Positions 47,747-56,113 of a stretch of DNA of 64,000 bases are shown here, piece by piece. The stretch spans positions 522,486 through 586,485 of the forward strand of contig NZ_JAJAEL010000006.1 in the NCBI RefSeq assembly GCF_020447205.1, written 5' to 3'. This stretch comes from Thalassolituus alkanivorans (lineage in GTDB: Bacteria; Pseudomonadota; Gammaproteobacteria; Pseudomonadales; Oceanobacteraceae). Numbering within the stretch: the stretch's first letter is position 1; each line of letters begins with the position of its first letter. The translations under genes and the position numbers were made by a program. The notes under the pieces were generated by a model, which saw only the letters and a program-made list of their open reading frames with translations, was not told the origin of the DNA and searched no databases.

Positions 47747-48985
47747 TCAGTTCGCCACCCACTTACCTTCCTGCGCACGGTCAGAAGCATTCAGCCACAC
47801 ATGGCTCATACCACCTTTAACCGCTTTCAGCGCTTCATTGGCCTTGCTGTTGGTCGGTACAGCAAAGTGGTAGCTGCCACCTAACTGTGAACAGGCTTGC
47901 GCACCATCGGTCCAGCGACCAGCCCAGGCGCTGATCGCCCAGTTGCCGTTGTTGTCTTCACAGGCAAAGTGATGGTTGCTGTTACAGTCTGCGTCATCCC
48001 AGCGGCCATTACCCCACTGCACGGCGCAATCCTGATTGCCGTTGTAGTTATTCGGCTCACCGTTATCCCATGACCAGACACCGGCTGCCATACGGCCGTC
48101 GTTATAGGTCAGCTTGTCGAGGTTGACGATATTCACGCCGTTTTTAAACGCCTGCACCACGTCGGCACTTTCGATACGGCTCACAGCACCACCGGTAAAG
48201 AAGGCACCAATGGCACCCACGGCGGTGCGGTCTTCCCAGGTACGGCCAATGTCACCCAGCCCGGTAAAGGCGAGGTTTTTCATGCCGCTGTTATCCGAGC
48301 AGCCACCGTCTTTCCACAGCACAACCTGTTTACCGGCGGCACGTACCTGAGCTTTGGTCAGGTTGGATGGGATGCTCTTACAGCCATTGCTGGCGTAGAT
48401 TTTTCCGTTCAGTTTGCTGTTCAGAATGTTCAGCAGTTCCTGATGATGACCATCGGTGTGATCTTCAAAATACAGAATGATCACTTCCTGCGGGTTTTCG
48501 TTCAGCCAGTTGGCCACTTCCTGCACACCATCGCTGACGCGGCGGTCGGTCAGGCTGCAACCCACATGCAGGTCGCCCCATTCGGCACCAATTCCGGAAT
48601 GACACAGCAGCAGGTCGGTACCCCACTCCCACGGCCAGCCGTGGGTATGCGCAGTCCAGTGTGCATCCAGCTCGATAAAGCGCGCGCCGATACGCAGCTG
48701 ATCGTAGATGGAGTGCTTCTGCTGCGGATCAATATAACGGGTCGGGTCGCTGTAGACCGAGGAATTATAGGTATTGTGCGAGCCAAGCATGCTGTTATCC
48801 GCCAGCGGCGAATTCATATCGATACTGCGCTGATGAGCCAGTGCTTTGCCGGCCCAGCTGTTCTGAAAATCGGTAATAGGGTCGCTTGGCGGGGTTGAAC
48901 TCATGGCCAGCGCACCGGCGGAAGCCAGCAGACCAAAAGAGAATGCGAGGGGTGTTTTCAGGGGTGTTTTAAGAAGGGCTTTCAT
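47747..48985 (-). CDS. Secreted PI-PLC-like phosphodiesterase with lectin-like C-terminus
   Basis: The 412-residue protein has a signal peptide (cleavage near residue 28) and a PI-PLC X-like TIM-barrel (about 40-290) with the two catalytic-type histidines H70 in MLGSHNTYNSS and H129 in LLLCHSGIG. The C-terminal part (about 300-412) looks like C-type lectin sequence in the wrong order. The GEPNN...C...GRWDDADC...FACE half comes first; the segment ACSQLGGSYHFAVPTNS and VWLNASDR, which normally precedes it, comes last. Cleavage of phosphoinositides or GPI-like glycolipids outside the cell is plausible but unproven. A small LKTPLKTP duplication sits at the N-terminus. It converges on the hairpin-rich region. 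Confidence 0.78.
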   Translation of the reverse strand: MKALLKTPLKTPLAFSFGLLASAGALAMSSTPPSDPITDFQNSWAGKALAHQRSIDMNSPLADNSMLGSHNTYNSSVYSDPTRYIDPQQKHSIYDQLRIGARFIELDAHWTAHTHGWPWEWGTDLLLCHSGIGAEWGDLHVGCSLTDRRVSDGVQEVANWLNENPQEVIILYFEDHTDGHHQELLNILNSKLNGKIYASNGCKSIPSNLTKAQVRAAGKQVVLWKDGGCSDNSGMKNLAFTGLGDIGRTWEDRTAVGAIGAFFTGGAVSRIESADVVQAFKNGVNIVNLDKLTYNDGRMAAGVWSWDNGEPNNYNGNQDCAVQWGNGRWDDADCNSNHHFACEDNNGNWAISAWAGRWTDGAQACSQLGGSYHFAVPTNSKANEALKAVKGGMSHVWLNASDRAQEGKWVAN

Positions 48986-49193
48986 AGGGTCACCTGTGCA
49001 GAGAACGAGCGACCTCCGCTTCAGAGAAGTCAGAGGTTATTATTATTTTTACCAACAATATAGAACCATCGTTCTATATTTCTGGCCTGTTTTTACAACA
49101 GTCGCTCTCTGCTGTCAGCCCTCTTTCTCTGCCTGAGCCGCAACTGGCCCGGATTGATCCACCACAGGTCCGTTATGACCCGATCTGTCCTGT

Positions 49194-49895
49194 TTATTCA
49201 GTGGCTGGCTCACCGCTGCGTGCCAGCCACAGCTGGATTTGCGGATAGCCCTGCAGCGCCTTTTGCCCCTGTGGCGTCGCCGCTATCGCCTGTAACTGTA
49301 CGGCCACGGCAATGTCGGCCAGCGTTAGCTGTTCCCCCACCAGCCAGTCGCGCCCATATAACAGGGCATTCAGCATCTGCAGGTGCTGATCGAGTTCCGC
49401 TAACACCTGCGCCAATGATTTACGCCCCATGCCCTGGGCTTTCAGCTGTTTCATCATGGTTGCCGGCACTATCGGCCGGGCAATGGCGGCAAACCAGGCC
49501 GGATCGGCGGCACAGACACGCCCTGCCCAGTAGCCGCGGTTTTCTTTCACCGCAAAGCGCAGGTACACCTCAAGGAAATACAGGCTCTCATCGGCCCAGT
49601 CTTCCCACAGATGCACCTGTGCACGCTGCTGTTCATCGTCTGGTATCAGTGGCACAACCGCCGGAAAACGCCGCTCCAGTTCACGCACAATCAGGCTCGA
49701 ATCCGCCATGCGCTCGCCATCCAGCTCCAGTACCGGCAACTTACCCTGCGGACTCAGACGCCTGACCTCGCCCAGTTGTGAACCCAGCGCGCCGATATTG
49801 TGAACCTGATAATCCAGCCCTTTGAGCTGCAGCACGCGCCGGACTTTGGCGCAGAATGGGGATATTTCGTACTGATAAAGCACGGCATTGTTCAT
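49194..49895 (-). CDS. Glutathione S-transferase family protein
   Basis: This 233-residue protein has an N-terminal thioredoxin-like GST domain (YQYEISPFCAKVRRVLQLKG, then SPQGKLPVLELDGERMADSS with the cis-proline) and an all-helical C-terminal domain (about 85-225) ending in a typical WLVGEQLTLADIAVAVQL stretch. SPFCAKV at the active site suggests a cysteine-type, thiol-transfer or peroxidase-like GST rather than a serine or tyrosine one. The substrate is unknown. It stands alone, 208 bases upstream of the PI-PLC-like gene on the same strand and divergent from the molybdenum hydroxylase operon. Confidence 0.86.
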   Translation of the reverse strand: MNNAVLYQYEISPFCAKVRRVLQLKGLDYQVHNIGALGSQLGEVRRLSPQGKLPVLELDGERMADSSLIVRELERRFPAVVPLIPDDEQQRAQVHLWEDWADESLYFLEVYLRFAVKENRGYWAGRVCAADPAWFAAIARPIVPATMMKQLKAQGMGRKSLAQVLAELDQHLQMLNALLYGRDWLVGEQLTLADIAVAVQLQAIAATPQGQKALQGYPQIQLWLARSGEPATE

Positions 49896-50067
49896 GGCTT
49901 AACCTTATTTTTATTCGATGGCGAGACTCACAGCCGCGTCAATCCGGCGCGCTGAGTGCTGGTCAGTGCAACGGTGCATTTCAACTGTTTACTGATTTTA
50001 ATTCAGTGGTAACCTTGGGTCACTTAGAGTTTTACCCATCCGAAAAATAAGCGACAGGCAGGCAACC

Positions 50068-50634
50068 ATGATCAGGCTGACCGTAAATGGTGTGGAACAC
50101 ACACTGGATGTTGAGGGCGATACCCCACTGTTGTGGGTGGTACGCGATGTTCTGGGCTTAAAAGGCAGCAAGTTCGGCTGCGGTGCGGGCCTGTGTGGCG
50201 CCTGTACCATGCATCTGAATGGTCAGCCAATCCGCACCTGCATTATGCCGCTGTCGGCGGTTGCCGGGCAGAACATCACCACCATCGAAGGGCTGAGCCC
50301 GGCCAACGCCACGCCACAGCAGCTGACGCCGGTACAACAGGCCTGGCTGGAGCTGAACGTACCGCAATGTGGCTACTGCCAGTCCGGACAGATCATGGCC
50401 GCCACCGCCCTGCTGGCCAGTAACCCGAATCCCAGCGATGCCGATATAGACAACGCCATGAGCGGCAATATCTGCCGCTGCGGTACTTATCCGCGCATCC
50501 GTTCTGCCATTCATAAAGCGGCGGGCATGATGAGCGCCGCCGTCAGCCATCCGCAGGCAGCGCGCAACGGCGAGCTGTTCAGTGAAGTCACTCTGCCGCA
50601 AGCGACCAATTCAGAGGAGCTGAGCCATGGATAA
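50068..50634 (+). CDS. Molybdenum hydroxylase small [2Fe-2S] subunit (IorA-like)
   Basis: The 188-residue protein carries all eight cysteines for two [2Fe-2S] clusters: C38, C43, C46 and C58 in the plant-ferredoxin-like domain ([15 protein letters not shown]), and C101, C104, C136 and C138 in the helical domain ([10 protein letters not shown] and [11 protein letters not shown]). It passes electrons from the molybdopterin subunit encoded next. Isoquinoline 1-oxidoreductase alpha subunits are about 150 residues; here about 35 extra residues (from about 153) form a tail with no recognised motif. Its stop overlaps the large-subunit start by eight bases. Confidence 0.9.
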   Translation: MIRLTVNGVEHTLDVEGDTPLLWVVRDVLGLKGSKFGCGAGLCGACTMHLNGQPIRTCIMPLSAVAGQNITTIEGLSPANATPQQLTPVQQAWLELNVPQCGYCQSGQIMAATALLASNPNPSDADIDNAMSGNICRCGTYPRIRSAIHKAAGMMSAAVSHPQAARNGELFSEVTLPQATNSEELSHG

Positions 50635-52879
50635 GTCCTTACGCACCAGCACCTATACCAACACCGGTCTCAGCCGCCGCTCCTTCTTAAAAGCCAGCGC
50701 CCTGTCATCCGGTGGCCTGCTGCTCAGTGTTGCCCTGCCCGGCTGTACCGCCATCGGCATGAAAAATCAGGGCATGGTCAGCGCCGGCGAATGGCAGAGC
50801 AATGCCTGGCTGCGCATCGACACCGATAACCGCATTACCTTTATCCTCGACCGCGTAGAAATGGGTCAGGGCACCTATACCGGTCTGGTCACCCTGCTGG
50901 CCGAAGAGCTGGAAGTCGACCCCGCGCTGGTACAGGTCGAGTTTGCCGGCGTCGGCAGCGCCTACGATAACCCGCTGTACAAACTGCAGATCACCGGTGG
51001 CTCCACCAGTGTGGCCAGCAGCTTTAAACGCATCCGTCTGGCCGGTGCCAGCGCGCGTGAAATGCTGAAGCAGGCCGCCGCTCAGGTCTGGGCGCTGGAG
51101 AACACCAGCACCCTGCACTGCGACAACGGTCAGGTGATTCACAGCAACGGTAAAACCCTCAGCTACGGCGAACTGGCGAGCATTGCCGCCACCTTTGCCG
51201 TACCGGAAGACACCGCGCTGAAGTCGCCGGATGAATACCGCTATATCGGTAAATACAACAAACGTCTGGATGCCCTGCAGAAAGTAACGGGCCAGGCTGT
51301 CTATGGCGTCGACGTTGAACTGCCGGGCATGCTCTATGCCGTAATCAGCCGCGCGCCGGCCTTTGGTGGCACGGTAAAAAACCTCGACAGCAGCGCGGCC
51401 AAAGCCGCCAGCGGTGTGGTTGATGTATTCCCGCTGAAAGCCGCCGGGCGCTCAGGAGTCGCCGTGGTTGCCCGTTCTTACTGGCAGGCCCGTAAGGCAC
51501 AGCAGTTACTGCAGATCGAGTGGCAAACGCCGGAGGTCGCGCCCAGCAGCGACGCCATTTTTGCCCAGTACGCCCGTGATCTGGATAACGAAGACGGTGA
51601 ACAGGTACGCGACGACGGCGACTTCGACGCTGCCGCCGAACAGGCCGCCAGCACCTTAACCGCCGAGTATCAGCTGCCCTATCTGGCCCACGCCACGCTG
51701 GAACCACAGAACTGCGTGGTGAAGGCCGACGCCGATGGTATGGAAGTCTGGGCGCCAACCCAGTCGGCCAGCATGGCGCGGGTCGCGGCCGGTAAACACA
51801 GCCGCTACAGCCTCGATGACATTGTGATTCACACCACCTGGATTGGCGGTGGTTTTGGCCGCCGTATCCTGCAGGATTACGTCGCCGAATGCGCAGTGAT
51901 TGCCGACCGCCTGCAACAGCCGGTGAAGCTGATCTGGAACCGTGAAGAAGACACCGCCCACGACTGGTATCGCCCGGCCAGCCTGCATCGTCTGCAGGCA
52001 ACGATTGGCGCCGATGGCAAAGCCAGCGGCTGGCAGCACCGCATTGCTCATCCGAAAGTGTTCGAGTGGTTTGTCGGCGATGCCGCCCCGGCGCAGTATC
52101 CCTTTATGCCGAAACTGATGTTCCCGATGCTGGCCGGTGCCGGCAAGCTGGGCGAAGGCATTCTGGCGCCGAAAGACAGCTCCGGCTACGAAGGCGCCAA
52201 CGACGTACCTTACGCGCTGGGCAATATCGACGTGCGCTTTATCCACAGCGAACCCGGCGTACCCGTTGGTTACTGGCGCTCGGTGGGCTTCTCGCACAAT
52301 GGCTTTGTGACCGAGAGCTTTATCGACGAACTGGCCCACCAGCAGAAGCAGGACCCGCTGAACTTCCGCCTTGAGCTGCTGGCACAGCATCCGCGCGCGC
52401 AAAGCCTGCTGCGCCGCGTTGCGCAACTGGCCGACTGGGGCCGGCCACTGCCGGGCTGCCATCAGGGCGTGGCGATTCATAAAAGCTTTAACACCTGGGT
52501 CGCACAGATTGCCGATGTGCAGGTTGAGGGTAAAACCTTCAGCGTTAAGCGTGTGGTCTGCGCCGTCGACTGCGGTCAGGCGGTTAACCCGGATATGATC
52601 CGCGCGCAAATGGAAGGCGGCATTAACTTTGCCCTCACCGCCGCACTGTACGGCAATATCACGCTGAAAGACGGCGCCGTACAGCAGAGCAACTTCCACG
52701 ACTACGCCCTGCTGCGTATGCCGGAAGCGCCGCAGATTGTGGTCGATATTGCCGACAACCAGTACGATCCGACCGGTGTCGGTGAACCGGGCGTGCCGCC
52801 ACTGGCACCGGCGGTGGCCAATGCGCTGTTTGCCGCCACCGGCCAGCGTCTGCGTCGTCTGCCGTTGCAGCTGGCGTAA
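50627..52879 (+). CDS. Molybdenum hydroxylase large subunit, Tat-exported (IorB-like)
   Basis: This 750-residue subunit binds the molybdopterin cofactor and the substrate. It begins with a twin-arginine signal ([16 protein letters not shown]) ending at a possible lipobox ALPGC, so the enzyme is probably periplasmic and folded before export. Recognisable segments are [33 protein letters not shown] near the cofactor, and [18 protein letters not shown] with the catalytic-type glutamate. IorB relatives oxidise N-heterocycles or aldehydes; the substrate is unknown. Members lacking a separate FAD subunit, as here, usually pass electrons to a cytochrome. It is followed 14 bases later by xdhC-like and mocA-like maturation genes. 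Confidence 0.9.
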   Translation: MDKSLRTSTYTNTGLSRRSFLKASALSSGGLLLSVALPGCTAIGMKNQGMVSAGEWQSNAWLRIDTDNRITFILDRVEMGQGTYTGLVTLLAEELEVDPALVQVEFAGVGSAYDNPLYKLQITGGSTSVASSFKRIRLAGASAREMLKQAAAQVWALENTSTLHCDNGQVIHSNGKTLSYGELASIAATFAVPEDTALKSPDEYRYIGKYNKRLDALQKVTGQAVYGVDVELPGMLYAVISRAPAFGGTVKNLDSSAAKAASGVVDVFPLKAAGRSGVAVVARSYWQARKAQQLLQIEWQTPEVAPSSDAIFAQYARDLDNEDGEQVRDDGDFDAAAEQAASTLTAEYQLPYLAHATLEPQNCVVKADADGMEVWAPTQSASMARVAAGKHSRYSLDDIVIHTTWIGGGFGRRILQDYVAECAVIADRLQQPVKLIWNREEDTAHDWYRPASLHRLQATIGADGKASGWQHRIAHPKVFEWFVGDAAPAQYPFMPKLMFPMLAGAGKLGEGILAPKDSSGYEGANDVPYALGNIDVRFIHSEPGVPVGYWRSVGFSHNGFVTESFIDELAHQQKQDPLNFRLELLAQHPRAQSLLRRVAQLADWGRPLPGCHQGVAIHKSFNTWVAQIADVQVEGKTFSVKRVVCAVDCGQAVNPDMIRAQMEGGINFALTAALYGNITLKDGAVQQSNFHDYALLRMPEAPQIVVDIADNQYDPTGVGEPGVPPLAPAVANALFAATGQRLRRLPLQLA

Positions 52880-52893
52880 GGCTAAGAGCACGT

Positions 52894-53862
52894 ATGCAGC
52901 CGTCTGCTCCAGGCACTGATCAGCATGTACTGCACTCCGCCGCGCAATGGCTGAGTGCCGGCAGCCCGGTCTGGCTGGCCACTGTGGTTGCCACCTATGG
53001 CAGCAGCCCGCGTCCGGTGGGCTCGCTGCTGGCCTGGTCGGCCGACTTCGGTATGGCCGGTTCGCTGTCCGGTGGCTGCGTCGAAGAAGATCTGATTGCC
53101 CGGCTGCGCGCCGGTCAGGTGGATGGCAGCCAGCCACAGCTGCTGCTGTTTGGTGATAATGCCGCCGAGCAGGCGCGCTATCGTCTGCCCTGTGGTGGTC
53201 ATCTGCAGATATTGCTGCAGCGTTTGGGTAAAGCCGATCTGGCCGGTATTCAGCAGATGCTGGCCTGGCTGAGTTCACGCACGCCCTTTGTGCGCGAGGT
53301 GAGTTTGCATGCGTCAGAGCAGCGCCTGACACTGTTGCAACATGATTCTCCGCAAACCTGTCGGTTAACCTCTGAATGCTTTATCCAACCGTTTCAGCCG
53401 TCGTATCAGCTGTTGATTGTCGGTGCCGGCGAAGTCGCCCGTCACCTGGCGGCACTGGCACAACCGGCCGGTTTTGCCGTGACCATCTGCGATCACCGCG
53501 AGGAATTCCTGCAGGGCTTCGACGCCCCCGGCGCCGAGCTGCTGTGCGCCATGCCCGATACCCTGATCAGCCAGCGCTTTGCCGATTCGCACAGCGCTAT
53601 TGTCGCGCTGGCCCACGACCCGCGCCTCGACGATATGGCCATGCTCGACGCCTTCGACACCCAGGCCTTTTATATCGGCGCCATGGGCTCGCTGGCGACC
53701 TCCGCTAAACGCCGTGAGCGCTTAACCGGGCTGGGCGTCAGCGCTGCTCAGCTGCAACGCCTCCATGCGCCCATCGGTCTGGATATCGGCAGTAAAACGC
53801 CGTACGAAATTGCCCTGTCGGTGCTTGCCCACCTGCTGGCGGAACGTCCGCAGCGCAGCTAA
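52894..53862 (+). CDS. XdhC/CoxI-family molybdenum cofactor maturation protein
   Basis: XdhC-type chaperones bind molybdopterin, promote addition of the terminal sulfido ligand and insert the cofactor into hydroxylases. The 322-residue protein has the N-terminal XdhC domain (SPRPVGSLLAWS and SLSGGCVEEDLIARL) and a C-terminal Rossmann domain (LLIVGAGEVARHLAALA and FYIGAMGSLATSAKRRERL). It follows the large subunit by 14 bases, which strongly suggests that it serves this enzyme. Confidence 0.9.
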   Translation: MQPSAPGTDQHVLHSAAQWLSAGSPVWLATVVATYGSSPRPVGSLLAWSADFGMAGSLSGGCVEEDLIARLRAGQVDGSQPQLLLFGDNAAEQARYRLPCGGHLQILLQRLGKADLAGIQQMLAWLSSRTPFVREVSLHASEQRLTLLQHDSPQTCRLTSECFIQPFQPSYQLLIVGAGEVARHLAALAQPAGFAVTICDHREEFLQGFDAPGAELLCAMPDTLISQRFADSHSAIVALAHDPRLDDMAMLDAFDTQAFYIGAMGSLATSAKRRERLTGLGVSAAQLQRLHAPIGLDIGSKTPYEIALSVLAHLLAERPQRS

Positions 53863-53933
53863 TACGGCGTATTCCCTTTGGGCCTGCTGTGGTACTGTCA
53901 TCAGCCTTCGATTGTGCGGAGCACTGTCTGAAT

Positions 53934-54536
53934 ATGAGCAACACCGATGCCCCGATTGGCGTGATTCTGTTAGCCGCCGGTAAGAGCGAACGCTTTGGCG
54001 GCGACAAGCGTCTGGCCGAAATCCGCCAGCCACAGGGTACACAGCAGCCGATGCTGCTCACGACATTACAGCAGATCCGCGCCAGCGGTTTACCGCTGTT
54101 TGTGGTGCTGCGCCCCGGTGACCAGCAATGGGGCGATGCTCTGGATAAACTCAGTATCGATTGGGGCATCTGCCCGGAAGCGGCACAGGGCATGGGCCAT
54201 AGTCTGGCCTTTGGCGTACACGCCACCCAGCACTGGAATGGCTGGCTGATTGCGCTGGCCGATATGCCCTTTATCCAGCCAGCCACCTATCAGCGCGTGG
54301 CCGCAGCCCTTAACCAGCACAAAATTGTACGCCCGATACTGCAGCGCACAGACACAGGCAAAACCCTGAACGGCCACCCGGTCGGCTTCAGCCGCAGCTA
54401 CGCCTGCGCACTGACTCAGTGTCAGGGTGACGAAGGCGCCCGCCGCCTGCTGACCGACAACCCGCAGGATGTATACCTGCTGCCACTGACGGATAAAGGC
54501 ATAGTGCAGGATATTGATCGGCCGCAGGATTGCTGA
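53934..54536 (+). CDS. MocA/MobA-like molybdopterin nucleotidyltransferase
   Basis: The protein of 200 residues has the nucleotidyltransferase signature VILLAAGKSERFGGDKRLAE and the LIALADMPFIQPATY segment. Linked to an XdhC gene, it is most likely MocA-type, adding CMP to molybdopterin for xanthine-oxidase-family hydroxylases, rather than MobA (GMP, for the DMSO-reductase family). I start at ATG 53934; the longer frame from a GTG at 53889 adds residues unlike the family N-terminus. It ends the molybdenum operon, just before the AT-rich island. Confidence 0.85.
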   Translation: MSNTDAPIGVILLAAGKSERFGGDKRLAEIRQPQGTQQPMLLTTLQQIRASGLPLFVVLRPGDQQWGDALDKLSIDWGICPEAAQGMGHSLAFGVHATQHWNGWLIALADMPFIQPATYQRVAAALNQHKIVRPILQRTDTGKTLNGHPVGFSRSYACALTQCQGDEGARRLLTDNPQDVYLLPLTDKGIVQDIDRPQDC

Positions 54537-55036
54537 GCTGCTATCTCTGTCCTCCTATTCCACGAGCTATGGCCCACGACCTCTGGCCCCCGATCTCAAT
54601 CCCTCCCCGCCTCCTACGTGCAAAACCAGTACTTTATACCTAGTCAGCAATGCTGATTTTTCTGTTATTAATACGACCTGCCTATCTGGCCCGGTGAAGA
54701 CTGGGGTAAAGGCAGCGGTGACTGCAGCAGTGAAGGCGGGGAGTGAAGGTAAACGGCAAGCGCTGTTGTCTGCCCGCTCAGATGTAAAGAGGTGCTGAGC
54801 ACCCAAAGCGCAGATTTTTCAGTCCATACGAAATCCGGCACGTTTTGCATTTGTGTGTGCGCGTTTTTCTGGAAGGGATTGTTGAATTGTGGGAAATTTC
54901 TCCGCTTGGTCAACGAGTTATATGGGGTTCTCGAATGACTTTTTCGGAATTAATGCGCATGCACATTAACAAGCTTTTAGCTTTCTTTCGCGATATTTAA
55001 AACATGGTAAATTGAAAAAAATCATGGAAGTAATTT
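54537..55036. other. Non-coding border between the molybdenum operon and the AT-rich island
   Basis: This 500-base stretch has no believable gene. The left 250 bases remain G+C-rich; after about 54830 the composition becomes AT-rich, marking the left edge of the island. A short perfect palindrome GGTGCTGAGCACC lies at 54791-54803. GGAAGTAATTT precedes the first island gene as a ribosome-binding site; the AT-rich bases 54990-55030 probably carry its promoter, though I see no clear -35/-10 pair. I found no integrase, tRNA or obvious attachment-site repeat. Confidence 0.5.
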
Positions 55037-56113
55037 ATGGTAAATAGTAATGCGGGTGTAGATGGTGGCTCTGGCTATTCGTTCCAGCGCTGCTGCGTTG
55101 TCTTTCTGTTATTTGAAGACTATGAAGATATCAACTCAAATAATTACTTTATATGCTTGGAACACCATGAAGATTTTTTATTCGCATTTCTGGATGACAA
55201 TGGACAGTTAAAGAAAGTTGATACATACCAAGCAAAGAAGTCAAGAGATGACTGGAAAACAGATGACGAACTTTGCGAAATTATTGGCAAAATGACAATG
55301 GTAGGAAAGGAGCTTGTCAGCGACCCTATTGAAAAATCTAATGATTATCGACACACACTGAACTTTCTCACCAATCGAAGCATATTGCTAACAAGCAAGA
55401 AAGAAAAAGGTGAGAAACAAGATAAAATTAAAGTCCAAGTTTCAAACAAAAGAAAAAAATATTCTGATTTATCGGATAAGATCAAGAGCAACATTGAACC
55501 TCGTATTTGCCAATCGATACTTGAAACCACTCAACTAGAGCACGTTTATTTTCAATATATTGATTTTGCACAAAGCCACAAAAACTGGCAAAGAGAACTA
55601 AAAGGCTTGGCCATTGAGCACTTTGGTAACGAGGTGAACGATCACGAGGCTGTGATTTCTACATTAATGCAATTATTAGAAGATGTAGCGCAAACATATA
55701 ATGATGACAATAAAGTTCTTTTGTCTGATCGAAGCAAAAGAGTCACCAAAGACAAACTAAATGAAACATTCAGAATGTTCACTGAAAGTAGAAAATCTTT
55801 TGATTTTTGGAGAAAGTATTCAGAGCAAATCTCAGCTCAACTGAATTTGAAACTCCCAATACGTCGAAGAGCCAAAGAATTACTTGAAAATTGCTTTGAT
55901 TACTTTAAAGACATCCAACAAATTGAATATCGAAAAATTTATAAATTTGTTGAAGAAAGAACGGATATTGATGAGTTACATGTGAGTGAAGCTGATTGCA
56001 TTGTAGATTTATATCGCCTCTATCAAGAAGAATTTCAACCTAGACTAGAAAGTCATATGGTTTCTTTCGCAGTAATTGCAGCTTATGTTGAGACAAGAGG
56101 GATGCATGTCTAA
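55037..56113 (+). CDS. Cap4/DUF4297-type dsDNA nuclease, LmuA-like defence effector
   Basis: The 358-residue protein starts with a PD-(D/E)xK-type nuclease module as in DUF4297/Cap4: GGSGYSFQRCCVVFLLF, then acidic residues E42, E45 and D46 in CLEHHEDF, and the Q65-A-K67 of TYQAKKS. The remainder (about 140-358) is mostly alpha-helical, with SHKNWQREL and RKSFDFWRKYSEQ, and has no catalytic motif that I recognise. Cap4 nucleases are effectors of CBASS and of Lamassu or ABC-three-component systems. The adjoining overlapping SMC-like ATPase and absence of a cyclase favour the latter. Codon use is AT-rich, unlike the neighbours, indicating horizontal transfer. Confidence 0.7.
   Translation: MVNSNAGVDGGSGYSFQRCCVVFLLFEDYEDINSNNYFICLEHHEDFLFAFLDDNGQLKKVDTYQAKKSRDDWKTDDELCEIIGKMTMVGKELVSDPIEKSNDYRHTLNFLTNRSILLTSKKEKGEKQDKIKVQVSNKRKKYSDLSDKIKSNIEPRICQSILETTQLEHVYFQYIDFAQSHKNWQRELKGLAIEHFGNEVNDHEAVISTLMQLLEDVAQTYNDDNKVLLSDRSKRVTKDKLNETFRMFTESRKSFDFWRKYSEQISAQLNLKLPIRRRAKELLENCFDYFKDIQQIEYRKIYKFVEERTDIDELHVSEADCIVDLYRLYQEEFQPRLESHMVSFAVIAAYVETRGMHV

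Noticed and set aside
47217..47884. Several 60-120 codon frames in the hairpin-rich region
   Set aside because: They are made of the palindromic repeats and run into the convergent PI-PLC-like gene; no start signal or family match.
51656..53332. A 558-codon open frame antisense to the molybdenum hydroxylase large subunit and xdhC-like gene
   Set aside because: The translation is low in complexity and arginine/histidine-rich, and it spans two confident genes on the other strand.
54514..54913. Short open frames on both strands between the mocA-like gene and the island
   Set aside because: They overlap each other, lack ribosome-binding sites and resemble no family; the sequence is treated as non-coding border.
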